Shown here in pieces: positions 39,560 through 52,200 of a DNA stretch of 64,000 nucleotides. The position numbers and the translations under genes were made by a program. The notes beneath the pieces are model-generated. The model was not told where the DNA came from, made no database searches, and saw nothing but the letters and a program-made list of their open reading frames with translations. The stretch is from assembly GCA_035236585.1 (NCBI GenBank), contig CP141139.1, forward strand, positions 20,786,990-20,850,989, read 5' to 3'. The DNA comes from Warburgia ugandensis. Taxonomy: Eukaryota > Streptophyta > Magnoliopsida > Canellales > Canellaceae. The first letter of the stretch is position 1. The number at the start of each line of letters is the position of its first letter.

Positions 39560-40927
39560 ATTTTGAATATTCATCTATTATTAGCAAAAAATAGATTTTT
39601 TTAAGTAATGGGGCATATATTATGATTTTTAGAAGTTAATGAACTCCTTTGACTTTGAACCACATGAGTTATGAACAACCATTCATAATATGTTTATATT
39701 GAGCATAAGCATCATTAATGATCTTATGTTGTTGGATATTTTTGTTTGCTTCATGTGATACAACTATGTTTGAATGATCATGCTGAAGTATATGATGCTT
39801 ATTTGATTAACACTATGTGGGTGAGATATTATGATATATGCTCATGCATTGACCCTATATCAGTAAGATATTATGATACATCCTCATGCATTCTATATGG
39901 GTGAGATATTGTGATATGACATTAAGGTTCTGAGCTACATGACAACTAGAGTCAATTGTGTCAGGGTATTATGCCCAGTGGCCTATGCTAGGAGGGTGTA
40001 GATTGGCCCTTGAGCTCCAAATAGGATACATGTCAAAATATGGCCCCATTAGGGAAGTATGTATTATTGGTAGATTGCTTCCAATTTACTTTGCCTACCC
40101 CTGAGGGCGGTGTAGCCGTTGATATCAGAAGACGAATGTAGATTGGGTGATGTTTTCAACTACGTACATAATGACCACTTTTGAGCTTTGGACATAATAT
40201 TCATGTTGGTCATCCTCGAGGGTTTAGACCATTCCCTATGAGGCTTATGGCTGGATGCTCTCATTTTGATTTATATTTTGACAACTAAGTGGATGCATGA
40301 GTTTATATGATGTTCTTATTTGCTTTTGAGACAATAATTATGATTTATTAATCATATTCTATTGTTAGAATTGTATTGATGATATTAATTTTTATATAAT
40401 ATTTTAATCATGAGAAATCATTTGGAATGCCAAGGTTTTCAAACCTAGGCTAATAATTTATCCACTAAGTACTTGTACTTACCCCACAACATTTTTAGGC
40501 GTGGATTCGAAAGTCTTGCATAGATCAAATGACAAAGGAGTTGTAGGAGATTAGATGCATTTGAGAAGTATGGCAGAGCGACTCTATTGTTTATTTAACT
40601 AGTAGAACTTAGATATTAACTAATTATTTAAGTTATTTATTGATGGACATATAATAACAATTATTATGTGTGAAATATTATGTCATTATTAGTTGGTTTG
40701 TGGTTGTGACAGTAGATCCTAAAATGTACTTATATTATGAACTTATTTCAAAGGTATGAGAAGTTTTTCTAATGGGGACACCCAGATTTGAAGAAGTGAT
40801 TTTTGAAAAATGATTATGTGGTGCTTTATCCTTTCATAAATGTTTAAAGAAAAATATTTTTATGTTACTCTGATGTTTTCAATAGCCTATTTTACAAATA
40901 TTAGTTTCTAAAACCTAGATTATCACA
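39560..40927 (+). mobile_element. Gypsy-type LTR fragment, plus orientation
   Basis: The right end, AACCTAGATTATCACA, is the complement of the LTR start seen at 53667. The stretch CCTATGCTAGGAGGGTGTAG near 39990 matches the complement of the solo LTR at about 25210. A three-fold tandem repeat (GTGAGATATTATGATATATG units of about 45-50 bp) lies at about 39810-39915. Two palindromes sit about 450-490 bp from the right end (40433-40446 and 40467-40480). No primer site follows, so it is a solo or broken LTR. The left edge is uncertain. Confidence 0.65.
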
Positions 40928-41072
40928 GTAGATCTGCTACTACCATTAAAAAATGAGTACGTCTATTATTGTCTTGTGGAAAATAATGGATCAACAATTC
41001 CAAAACATGGATAGTGATATCTTAATAGATTTGAGCAAATGCCTTATAGTGCAACAGTGCAAGAAGGACCTC

Positions 41073-41128
41073 TGTGTGTGTGTGTGTGTGTGTGTAGACG
41101 CATGCATGCATGCATGCATGCATGCATG

Positions 41129-41210
<82 letters not shown>
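41073..41210. repeat. Compound microsatellite (TG)n - (GCAT)n - (AC)n
   Basis: About 12 TG units (41073-41095), a short break, about 7 GCAT units (41100-41128), then about 40 AC units. TG and AC runs flank the self-complementary GCAT core, so the whole block can fold back on itself. Confidence 0.97.
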
Positions 41211-41211
<1 letters not shown>

Positions 41212-42838
41212 CCAATCGTGTCCAAGTCCCAAATGAAATTTCAATTACTCACATATGGCCCCAATAGACATCATTTGTATTTTTACTTGTGATTTAAATT
41301 CTATGGTTGATCACAGATTTTATTCCAAGAACAATAGTAGTTAAGATTAGTTATTTCAAAAGCTTATGGCGCATGTACTACGTAATGTGGGTCAAGAAGA
41401 TGGACAATTTGAATTACAAACTTTTAGCTACACTTCTGAATCCTTGACCTTATGTCGACACTGTTGTCTTGGACATGGGTTAAAAGTATGCTTCCATCTT
41501 CTTCTATTTTTCATGGTTGGATAATGGTTACTGATAAAGTCCAACAAAAAGAGAATCAACAAAAGTAGAATAAACGTTCTCTCAATTTTATAACTATATA
41601 TCCTTCATGTGTTATCCCATCATATTTAAGAAGATTTTAATCTCGGATGTTAGGGTGTGTTTGAGAACCTTGTGTGTGGTGTATCACTTATTTTTTCTTC
41701 TAGAAAAACATAAAAAAATGTATTTAGAAAATTTTCTATTTTCATTTTATAGGAGAAACCATGGTATATCACCATAAAAATGTAGAGAAATGAGAACTGA
41801 TCTTAACTACTTCTAGGCTTTAGAAATTGTTAGACGTTTGTTTTAAAGTTAAAGGGACAACAGTCCCACACTGGTTTCAAGAAGAGCCAACAAAATGGAT
41901 TAAATAAGATCTAATCCACAAAGGATCTGGATCTAAACAGATTAGAGTCATTAAATCCTCCAAAATAATGGATAAAAAAATTCAAATTTATATCTAATCC
42001 ACTACATATAATGGATTCATGGATAATAAGGAATGACTAGTAACCTTTTCAAACAAAAGTAAGGAATGACTTGTAATTCTTATTAACATAAAAAAAAATG
42101 TTCATAATGTTGATGAAAATTCGAAGGTAAAGATCAACCTATCATGGTTTTGCTAGCAACTATATTTTATGTAAAATCCCAGCAACTCGTGTATATGAAT
42201 AATGTTTTCTTTGGTAGGTCAAAATTTAGGTTCTTGATCGAGAATTTGAAGGATATCAAAAATGGTTTCCTTCATAAAGTAGATAATTTGGTGCAATAAT
42301 ATTATCAATGAATTGATGAATGTGCATATCTTTTGTACTGATGAAAATATTAGTAGTTCCACCAAGTTAATGACCCAACATTCATCTATTAGATCTACTA
42401 TAGTGAGCCCATTCACCAAATTTAATACAAATTTTTAGTAAGCAAGTGATTAAGATCATTCAAACGCTTTAATTTCTTGTGAGTTACCAAATTTTGTATA
42501 GAGCACATGATCAATAGCTTAGATTTACAAAAGAATTCAGCATGTATGAATTGGATAGCTGATTAGCCTAATTCTGTTGTGTCCATTTAAATGAATACCT
42601 ACCAATATATGTGGATGAATATATATAGATCATAGATTGAATAGACTAGATTGATTCGATCTGTTTTTTAACATATCTAATTTCTTCAAGAGTTTTTCTA
42701 TTAGTGAAGTTTGCTGTGATAAAAAGAAAGAAAATAAATACAAAATTGAGAATGATCCAAAAGGACTTCTTCAACATAACATATTTATGATCCCTCAAAT
42801 GATCTTGAAAGTTTGAGAATCTTTTTCCTCTCTTTTAG
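41211..42838. other. AT-rich DNA, no gene recognised
   Basis: I see no domain or repeat I can name here. If the ORF at 42839 is a real terminal exon, its earlier exons would be expected in this stretch, but none stands out. Confidence 0.4.
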
Positions 42839-42999
42839 GATCAGAATACTACTTTGCAATAGAAAATTGGGATGAATTGTTTGACTGGGGAAAGCAAATT
42901 AAGAAGAAAGATACCAAAAATTATGTATTCTTGAACACATTCATGTATGATGAGAGAGATTTATGGTTTGGGATTGGTGTACAAGGCACTGCCTTGTAA
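42839..42999 (+). CDS. Possible terminal exon of an unidentified gene, or a pseudogene relic
   Basis: A T-rich tract ending CTCTTTTAG is followed by 161 bases open in one frame and ending TAA at 42997-42999. The reading has a protein-like composition, rich in aromatic and acidic residues: SEYYFAIENWDELFDWGKQ, then NTFMYDERDLWFGIGVQG. I do not recognise the family. The following 250 bp lack further coding character and could be a 3' untranslated region. No upstream exon was found, so it may be a stranded gene fragment carried or left among repeats. Confidence 0.3.
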
Positions 43000-43585
43000 T
43001 TGCAAATAAGAACTATCAAGATGTACAGAATTGAAAAGGTTTCATCAATGGCATTGAGTGCTCGTGTGATTGGCATTATGTAGTTAGATCACTCTCCAAC
43101 TAATCTTTCTTTCCCTTGAATTACCTCTTGGTTGAGGTAGTTTGAATTTTGTATTGATGTATTGTAATCCTCTCGACCTCTTCATTTGTTTAGTAATGGA
43201 ACTTATATCTTACATTGAAAAAATATTTATGGCAACTCATTGTCATTACTTGGGTGTGCTAAAATAGAAGACAAAGTCAAAATGGATGATATTCCAAGTA
43301 CTGACAAAGTGATATAGAATGATTAATGGGTTGTGGGAAGGGCAGATTAAACACAACTAATGAGAGGGGCAATAGTGTGACATATTCTTGGCAATAAGAG
43401 CATCATGATTGTTGGGTTTTGGATTAAAGAACTTCATCCCTTTTCTCTCTCTTATTTTGTATAAAGATATAATGTGTACTATGATGCCAAGGAAACCATG
43501 CTAAGTTTCTTTTATCTTATTTTAATGAATAATGTCTTTTACCAAAAGAAAAAGAGAAAAGACAAAGATCGCTCTCATCTCTAAG

Positions 43586-44616
43586 TAGTTGTTAAAATTT
43601 TCATCTAAGAAACAGTTGCAATATTGTTAGCTTTAGGGCATTCCCCTCATGGCTTTGCCTCTTCCCTTCTTCATGGGAAAAAAGCATTCTGATCGTTAAA
43701 GTTCCCCGAACTCTTATAAACTGCCCAGCTCCCTCTCCCTAGGCGATGCGAGACTAACTCTCAGTACCTCACTTGTAGCTTACTGCTTAGTAGCCTGTCA
43801 ACCTTTACCTCCCACCCACTGTAGGCAGTTCATTAGGCTTCACCTCTTCGCCCCTTAAGGAATACGCGTCCTCGTGTGGCCTAGGTTTGCCTAACGAGCG
43901 CCCACGTGCGGCTAGCCACTACACAATGAGGAAAACTAGCTCTGATACCATTTATAACAACCCAAGGTCCAACAGTCACAATATTATATGCTTTGGGTGC
44001 CCATACAACCTCACAACTTTGCTCTTCTCTGAAGGAAAAACACGTTGTGATTGTTAAACTTTCCCAAACTCTTATAACTAGCCTAGCTCCCTCTCCCGGG
44101 AGATGTGGGGCTAACTCTCAATCCCTCACCTGTAGCTTACCACTCATTCACCAGGCCACTCATTAGGCTTCACCTCTTCCCCCCTTAGGGAACATGCATT
44201 CCCACACGATCGCTTGAGTCCCTCAACCATCTCCCATCTACAGGGTCCCTAGGCCTCCTCGCTTCACTGCCAACGACACCACATGTGGTTAGCCACCACA
44301 CTACAAGGGGAACTAACTTTGATACCAACTCTAAAACATCCATTTTCATTTTTAGCCAGTACTCAATAAAGTAATAAGCAAGTATATGGTGGGCAGGCCG
44401 GTAAAGGCTAACATGCTATTAGGCGACAAGTTACAAGTGAGGTACTAAGAGTTAGTCCCATATTGCCTGGGGAGAGGGAGCTAGGCAATTTATAAGAGTT
44501 TGGGAAACTTTAATGATCACAACACATTTTTCCCATGAAGGAGGGGAGAGGCAAAGCAGTGAGGCGGATGCACCAAAGTGGACAATATTGTGACTATTGG
44601 ACCCCGGGTTGTTACA
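43586..44616 (-). mobile_element. TRIM-like LTR cluster with two tRNA-iMet primer sites
   Basis: A short LTR-like sequence with the common core TCCCTCTCCC and ACTCTTATAA occurs three times: about 43586-43790 and 43953-44140 in one orientation, and 44395-44616 inverted. Sites complementary to the initiator methionine tRNA follow in minus orientation: GCTCTGATACCA at 43939-43950, two bases from an LTR edge reading TATAACAACCC, and a variant at 44316-44327. The LTR-internal-LTR-internal order with no coding region fits a terminal-repeat retrotransposon in miniature. It is a fossil, diverged between copies, and the inverted third copy makes a long imperfect palindrome. Confidence 0.7.
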
Positions 44617-45760
44617 TACTTGCTACAAAAAAAATAATGTTTTAGTTGAGCTAAGATTTAAACATAAGATCTCTCAAACCATAATAATATATCCTAACCA
44701 ACTAGCTAGCAAGTTATTATTTGTAAAGAAATAAAATTTAAAGTATATGTACTAATAAAATGAATTTTATTAGAAATTTCACTTGATTTTTTCAAGTCAC
44801 CAGCAAGTATGCTCCAAGTTAAGTTCACTTGTTTCCATTTTAAGTAGAGTCAGATTTTAAGGCTTTTGAACTATGGTGAAAGTGATCAATTTACATGACC
44901 TTCACATTGTCCTGCAGTTAGATAGTGAAAGAACTACCATTCTTTGTACATTCAAATCCAACCAATGCTTCAAAGTTTAAACAAATGATGATCCACTTTA
45001 ACATTGATATGAAACTAGACAAAGAAAGGACTACCATGCATTGTACACAAAGTCAAAATGTTAGGATTCATGAATAAATCAATAAAGGCAAATATTTGAG
45101 AAAATTAACAAAAAATTGTAAAAAATTAATAAAAAAAACACTTTTCAAACGTGAGTTTAAACTTTTAACTTAAAAAATTTAATCTATATTTTTAAATAAT
45201 ATTTGATAATTTGGCAATTTCATTTTAGAATTTGAGTTTTTTAAGGTAAAAATATGCTAATTTCTTCGAATTTTCCTTGAATTTGAAAAATTAAGAACTT
45301 TTGAATTGTTTGGAACAAAAACTAAGAAGCCATAAAGTGGAGACCTTTTTAAATAATTATTGAATATACATAGAATTTTGTAACTATATTTATGTATCCA
45401 GTTCAAACATATGGTAAACCACATAATAGCAATTAAGGATTGGCCCTTTAGGTCTGCACATTATCCTAATGGAGTAGAGTGCAAAGCTTGAGGTACTTGT
45501 ATAATAATCACAACTCGATGAGAAAAAGGAAAAGAAAAGAAAAGAAAAAATACAAAAAAGAAGTACACGTCAATGAGTGTCTAATGGAATGGGAATTGTC
45601 TTTTTCTTCAACAAGTTTGAAAAAAATGCAATGAAAAACCACAAGTTCTAAGAAGAAGTATCATATAGTACTCATTCATTTGCACTTCATGGTCAAGTAA
45701 ACAAAGATTGTGAGTAATTTGTTCTGTAATTCTTTATTTGAAAAAGAAGAAGAAGGAAAC
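44617..45760. other. AT-rich DNA, no gene seen
   Basis: No domain, RNA gene or clear repeat can be read here. Confidence 0.4.
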
Positions 45761-45765
45761 TAATA

Positions 45766-46240
45766 TTCCCCCACCCTTTGGCACTATCAAAGGGCCTAAT
45801 TTCATAATAATCTCAAATGTTCACATTAGGTATTTTGAAAGTAGATGACTATCCAAGGGCCTAATTTCATAATAATTTCAAATGTTCATATTAGCTATTT
45901 TGAAAGTAGATGAGGTCTTACCTAAAAATCACCTACATTAGATTATTGTACTATTGTCTTTTTTTAGTTCTTAAATCAATAGTATTCTGGTGTCTGGCTT
46001 ACCATAGTGGAACTCCATACTTCGATTTATTTCATTTGGTCTGAAGGGAATTGGGTACATAATTTAATCCTATTAACGCAACTAAATTTTTTAATATTTA
46101 AATATATAATTTTTGAGACATGGCTCATCTATCACTAAATGCTCAAGATGAATGGTTTATTACTCAAAAAAGTAGGCCACACATATATTTATTTCTATAA
46201 AATCCTAAAATAGGGTGCAATATTAGTACCGAGGTGTGAG
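45766..46240. mobile_element. MITE, copy 2
   Basis: The left arm CCCACCCTTTGGCACTATC starts near 45770. The right arm, AGGGTGCAATATTAGTACCG, ends near 46223. It is of the same family as copies 1 and 3. An internal duplication of about 70 bp (AAGGGCCTAATTTCATAATA at about 45790 and 45855) makes it longer than the others. Confidence 0.7.
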
Positions 46241-46284
46241 AACATCATCTTCTGAAAAGAAAAGTCTATGTTGAAGTGAGCTAA

Positions 46285-46645
46285 CATCCTCATGCCACTT
46301 TGGAACTAATGCCACATCCACTTTTGAAGTTTTGTCATACTTTTACCTAAGGGCCCACTTAAGTGTTCATCTTAATAGTTTGGAAATAAATGAATCCCTA
46401 GTCCAAATAATATACATCAGATGATTGAGCCTTTGCTTTTTAAGTTGTAACATGGACGCTAAAAAATTAGTGGTATTAGAAATAGAAACAAGTCAAAGAA
46501 AATCAACATTCGGATTATTTGAAGTATAAGATGCATGGTTTGATCTTAAAAAAAATATTGGAAACCAAATGCACTTATGCCACAAAATCCAAAAAGAGGG
46601 TGTGGCCTTTGTAAAAAGTAGTGTGGAAATATCAGCTCCCATGCT
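46285..46645. mobile_element. MITE, copy 3
   Basis: The left arm CTTTGGAACTAATGCCACAT starts near 46300. The right arm reads AGAGGGTGTGGCCTTTGTAA followed by GTGTGGAAATATCAGCTCCC. It lies about 60 bp from copy 2 in the same orientation. Confidence 0.7.
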
Positions 46646-46814
46646 AAAAGGTCAAAACCTAAACATTAAAAACTAAGTTTTGCTTATTATTTTGGGTTCT
46701 AAAATAAGCAGCCAAATGAAAGTCTTGATCTATTCGAAGATATGAATTGTTTGGCTACCCAAATAGTTGGATCCCAAGTAATTTCTCATAGTTAGACTCG
46801 GTAGTTATGCTTAC

Positions 46815-47105
46815 CATCAAGATAACAACATAAGCATGTGGTACAAAAGAGAACATGTTGCCAGCCACACTATCAATGCCAAGAAAGTCAGGTATTGTTT
46901 TAATGACATGAGGAAGGTCAAGAAGCATTTATTTTGATATGTGGAAATGCCTTGGATATTGCTTGTAATGTCGTCCCATTGCCACCTCCAACATTGACCA
47001 AGGATCTGATCTCTCGAAATCCCATCACAATTGTTGATCAAGCCACATATTGCCAATTTGGCATAAAAAGCCATTCCCTCATTAAGAGCTTGTTCATGTC
47101 CGGAT
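46815..47105 (-). pseudogene. Plant O-methyltransferase (COMT/OMT family) pseudogene fragment
   Basis: Three adjoining minus-strand segments match plant small-molecule O-methyltransferases in order. First is GHEQALNEGMAFYAKLAI (family pattern: FNEGM followed by A-rich helix). Then comes the S-adenosylmethionine-binding motif I, SLVNVGGGNGTTLQAISKAF, at about 46950-47005 (family: LVDVGGGTG). Last is LDLPHVIKTIPDFLGIDSV followed by NMFSFVPHAYVVIL (family: LDLPHVV, GDMF, ADAV). The frame changes twice, near 47018 and near 46938, so it cannot encode an intact enzyme. The fragment stops where many family genes have an intron, and a GTAAGC donor-like site follows at 46809-46814. The catalytic His region is absent. 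The functional family uses S-adenosylmethionine to methylate phenolics or alkaloids. A gypsy fragment begins within 30 bp of its 5' side. Confidence 0.8.
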
Positions 47106-47129
47106 GCTTACATACATAGTCTTAGAGTT

Positions 47130-48125
47130 TGCAGTCTTTCCTAAGGAGCTTCTAGGATTACTATCGTAGGAGATTGATTTCACTATAAACTTAGAACTAG
47201 CTACAATGCCCATCCCCATAGTGTCACACAAGATGGCCCCAGCTAAGCTGGAATAGCTCCAACTACAGGAGCTACTTGACGAGGGATTAGTAGACCTAAT
47301 GAGTCTTCATAGAGTGCTTTAGTCCTATTCATGAGAAAGAAGACATTTTTATTACTGCACATAGATCATCACTTGTTAAGGGAAGCCTTGGTGTAACAGA
47401 AGAGTTGTCACTATGTGACGTTGAGGTCGTGGGTTCAAGGTGTGAAAACAACCTCTTACAAATGCAAGGTAAGGCCGCAAACTATTGACCCTTGCGGTTC
47501 ACCCCTTCCTCAGACCTTTACATACGTGAGAGCTTCATGCACTGGGGCTGCCCCTATAGATTATCACTTGTTAGATAGCATTGTGGAGGAGAACCGATAT
47601 TCTCCATTGTGTATTGATGATCTACTTGATTAGCTCACGATAGTGCATGGTATTTTTTGGACATTGATATGAAGTTTGGTTGTTACTAGCTGATGATTGG
47701 AGGAAGACATCTTTAAGATAGTTTTTAGGACTCATTATGATTACTGCGAGTTTTTGGTGATACAATTGGTGGGACCAAGGCACTGATAGTATTTTATAGA
47801 TATGATGGGCCGTGTTTTCAAATGTTACTTGGATGAGTCATGATTGTGTTAGTGAATGACGTTCTTGTATAACACTTGAGTAGGGAGGAGCATAAGGAAT
47901 CCTTGTGCATTATTCTGAGTATCTTATGAATGCATCACTTGTTTATGAATATCAGCAAGTGTGAGTTTTGGTTGGAGGAGGTGAATCTCCTCAATCACGA
48001 CATCTCTAATACTAGAGAGGTTATTGACCAAGCAACGGTTGAGATTATGATAAGCTTGGGATTAGCCCAAAAATTTGTGACTAAGGTTCAAAGTTTCCAT
48101 GGTCTTGTGAACTACCGTCATTAGT
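47130..48125 (+). mobile_element. Ty3/gypsy fossil fragment (reverse transcriptase)
   Basis: The start of the RT domain (EIDFTINLELATMPIPIVSH, near 47165) and later RT parts (YHLLDSIVEENRYSP near 47570; SKCEFWLEEVNLL near 47950) are readable on the plus strand. The order and spacing fit gypsy pol. It is broken in several places and truncated at both ends. A full-length SINE lies inside it (47379-47555). Confidence 0.82.
47379..47555 (+). mobile_element. Full-length Au-type SINE inside the gypsy fragment
   Basis: It begins GGGAAGCCTTGGTGTAACAG, as family members do, has GTGGGTTCAAGGTGTG (B box) and the tract CAAATGCAAGGTAAGGC, and ends GCTTCATGCACTGGGGCTGC. The target duplication is 18 bp with one mismatch: ATAGATCATCACTTGTTA (47361-47378) and ATAGATTATCACTTGTTA (47556-47573). 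It is 177 bp long, the only copy here with the complete 5' end. Confidence 0.92.
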
Positions 48126-48379
48126 TTTTGTGTTCGCTAGGATAGCAATGGTATGGATTTGTGGTGATTGTTTTCTAATATGCATATGCATATGCAATAC
48201 ATATGTAAATTTGATTTCTCACCAGATGAGAGCTGTGATAGTGATGTGTGTTTTGTACGAGATTATTTACTTATGTGTAATTAGAATTTGATTTATGATT
48301 TATACATGTGAGTAGCTGATGAGAACGGGTGCGAGAGGCATTGGCAGGCTTCTAGGTGCTCCTGGTGTGGCAGTGATTT

Positions 48380-48625
48380 GGACTGAGATGATTCAACATA
48401 GATTGCCTATTGATGAGCTGGTATACTCTAATTTGATTTGGCATAGATTGCCTACTAATGAGATGATATGCTCTGATTTGATTTGGCATAGAATTGATAT
48501 GCTCTGGTTTCGATTGGCATAGATTACCTATTGATGAGTTGATGTGCTCTAGTTTTGATTGTCATATATTGCCTGTTGGTGAGCTGATATGCTCTAGTAT
48601 GGATTTAGCATAGATTTTCCTAAGG
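48380..48625. repeat. Tandem repeats of about 45-60 bp
   Basis: At least five variants of a unit containing GATGAGCTGATATGCTCTAG and TTGGCATAGATTGCCTATT lie just left of the large gypsy LTR and outside it. They look like U3-type repeats of another LTR, perhaps of the plus-strand gypsy fragment. Confidence 0.7.
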
Positions 48626-49159
48626 GTGAGTTGAGATTGTGACACTTTGGGTTTTTAAAAACCATTTTCCATATATAATAATAATAATAATAATAATATT
48701 TAATAAGATAGTCAGGATCCCTAAAAAAATGTAAAACTCGTATCTAACATAATCGTAATAATCATTTCAAATGAAATGCCAAAAGAAAACCCTGGGGGTC
48801 ATCCGACCCATAATAACAAATAAAACCAAACACATTATATGGCATACTTTGATCAAAAACCAAAAGCCTAGAGAAATACTTGTCATGAGAAGAGATATCA
48901 ATAATAATAAAATACAAAGAAATCTTAGAGTTCCATCCGTCAATGATCACATCCAACTCTAACTACACATAATACAAATAAGAGTCAGGTCCCACTTTGT
49001 CACCATAATATAAGTGGATTTATACAGACAAAAAAAAATCATCAATGTCAAGTAAATGGATGCATACATCTAATCGGTCTTTGAATATGACAGATGATCC
49101 TCACTGTCCTCACTACTACTACTCCACCTGCTTGCCCTTGCTACTATCGTGCTTCAAAT

Positions 49160-49206
49160 TTGAGGCATTGCAAACCAAAGCAATGCCTCAACAAGCATTC
49201 ACTTGT
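49160..49206. other. Paired stem-loops in the gypsy 3' LTR
   Basis: There is a 12 bp stem, TTGAGGCATTGC against GCAATGCCTCAA, with an 8-base loop, followed by ACAAG-CATTCA-CTTGT. The stem sequence differs from those at 24234 and 54072, yet pairing is kept. Confidence 0.72.
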
Positions 49207-52200
49207 GTATGTGATCATATTTAATAACTAATAAAATATAAATGGTGTGGCATAAAGATATCAAAGTCATGATAGATCTCATGGAGTAAAACATTCATAC
49301 AATAATGTCAAATCATCAAGTGTCTAGGATTAAATGGCACATGAAGAATCAAGAGTCTGTAGTAAAAGCAATGACAATCAAAAGCATGATTTATGCATAA
49401 ATGTAAAGGTATCATGACTAACCATCATGGCATGCAAGACATGGATGATGCATGCTTATGCATTTGATAAAGTTAAATACAATTAATTTATCATCTCAAA
49501 TATGGATCCAAGTAATGAGTAACAGGGTACACAAACTTTATCATGGCTCACGAGCGTCCAACTATACTCACATAGTCGGCAATGAGTACTCATTTCAATC
49601 TCTGGGTACCACACCTGTAGCTCGCTCAACCTGTAAGCCCGCCCACATTTGGCTGCCCATATAAGCTTCAACCTTAAGGTACATCATTGTGCTATAGGTG
49701 CATCAGGATACTAACATCCCAATGTATCTATACTACATAAGCATACAAATAAGAGCATGGTTTGCTATGCTATAGTGGCAACCATTCTAAGGTATAAATC
49801 ATTACTGCTCACAATTGACACTGCAAAGGGAGATTAGTGTTTGCAGAGGCATGGGAGTCGATCGAACGTGCGTGGGGTGGCTTGCCCATGATTACCACAA
49901 ACTACACATAGTTGCCCAATATCAGGGTAGTCTATATAAAATGTAAACTCAGAGGGCTGGTGGCAACCCTAATACCCTTCTAGCATAGCATCCACTGAGC
50001 AGAAACACCTGTCACAAACCAGAAAAAACATGAAATAAATCATAGAAAATCCATATATAGTCGATCTTAAGAAGACCCAGTCAATAAGGTGTGCTAACAC
50101 ATCAACAGTCATGCATTGAAAATAAGGTACAACTCATGTGAAACAAAAGATATTATAATGTCAACAATGCAAGATGAAGATAGTCTTAAGAAAAACATGA
50201 GAGTTACATGAAGTCCATGCATCAACTACTATCATAAATGAAGCTCTCAATGTTGACACATCATGATCCATGAAATCAGAGAAATACTAAATGTAAGCAC
50301 CTACCTCGAGTGTGCGGTACTCCTAATCAAGTGTGTAGCTACCTCAACTTGCACACTCTAATGTACCTGTCAAGTCATAGTACCACACTATGTCATCCAC
50401 TACTCTAAATGTGCCTTCATTATTCATTTTCATCTTCATCCATTTAACTTGGTGTTCCTCAAATCCTAAGAGTGAATCAATCAGTGTGATAATTTATCTA
50501 ATCTAGTAGTTGATTCTAGCTTAACGGTCCATGTCATTTTATTTACACTTAATTAAACTAATCCATGTGTAAATATTAATTTTTCTAACATGTAAATAAT
50601 CATCAATCTAAGTTTTGATTTGTCAATTCAATGCCTCTTGATCATTAGGGAGCTAATTTCTCCTATCTTGTTCAATTTGAAGATGATCGAACTGTTGGAT
50701 CTTTCTTTATAGCTTAATTCTATGATTAGATCGCTAATGCTAGTCTTATTCATCATAATTAGATCAATTTCTATGTTTATCTAACTATTTAGGTGTATGT
50801 CCATGATCATGTATTGATCTGACAGTCCGATCACTCTTTGATTGGTCAATCCTAAGGTTCATGATAAGATCAACGATCAAGATCAATTTTTCTTGATGGA
50901 TACAAGAAATATGTCCATCAATTTCACTAATTAATCTCCTAAGTGATGTATTTGTTCAATTTTTAAGGCCCGATTATCACTTGATCGGGCTGATCTAAGT
51001 TATTGGGTAGGATTTAGTAATTTGATCTCATTAGATGTGGTCAAATCAAGGTTTTGATACTTAATTTAGGTCCGCATCATTAAGATGAATCCAACGGATG
51101 TCCGAATCATGATTTGAACCTATGTAGCCTCCAGAATTGCTAAATCATTGTTTCAAGTTATTTCAATGACCCAGATTAAATATGGAACAAAATTAATTAA
51201 AAATCAGCATTACAAAGACATTTAGTGCACTGATGCACTTTTAGGACATGCACGCATGTGTTTGAGTACACACGCCGGGTATTTCGATCGTTAGAATGCA
51301 CTGGCGTCCTTCACCGTCGAGAATGATGTGTGTGGTCACCCAGTGTGCGTGTCATTGACATGCTTCTCCAACATTCGTCCCGAACACATTGCCCATCGAG
51401 GACGACGCACCTAGGCCGTATGTTCTTTTCACACCTAATATATAGCTAGATCTTCCCATTTTCCTCTATTTTTTTCTTGTTCTTAAGGTTTTAGGGGCCC
51501 TGGAGCATGATGAACGACTTAGATCATCCATCTGGGCCCTCCATACATGTGAAATCTGCTAGAAAGAATAAGTCCCTAATCATTGGTGGGTTGTTGGAAA
51601 TCCTGCCATTGTCGAAGAAGACGACTGAATTACAATCGTTGCCGGCGACCCACACAGTACTAAAAACTTGCACAAATTATACCATTTTGTTTGAAATTTT
51701 ATGGATTTAAGTGTTATCAAGTTTTATTCACCAATTTCCCCTAAATCTAGGATTTTTAGCCAGATTTATTCAAGTTTGTGAAATTCTCCCTTTCACTGTT
51801 TTTCCCTTTTTTCAACGTAAACTCTTAATGGATTTACATGAAATCAAAGGGGTTTTGAGAACAAGATGAATGGTCTAGATCATCAATCTGGCACCATTTT
51901 ATCTATTGTTTTTAAATTAACAGTGGTTTCATGCTTTTTGCCAAAAAACAACGACCCTTAGATGTTGCTGGTGCTGAGAGAGAAAAATGAAAGAAAAGAA
52001 ATGAAAAGGAAGAGGGTGAATGGCCTACCTTGTCGGGTTGGCCTGATATGCAGTCTATTTTTATTGTAAGAGGGAGGAGCATCACTCTTTTTCATCATTC
52101 ACCGATCGTCGTCTCTAGCACCAGTAGCTGTGTTGGTCGAGGTGGGCGAAAATTTGAGGGAGCATTGGTGGGGAATTAAATGCAGGGGGCACATTTAACG

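Noticed and set aside
39810-39915. Regularly spaced repeats suggesting a CRISPR-like array
   Set aside because: These are degenerate tandem repeats in a plant LTR with no unique spacers. The same holds for 24860-24960 and 48380-48625.
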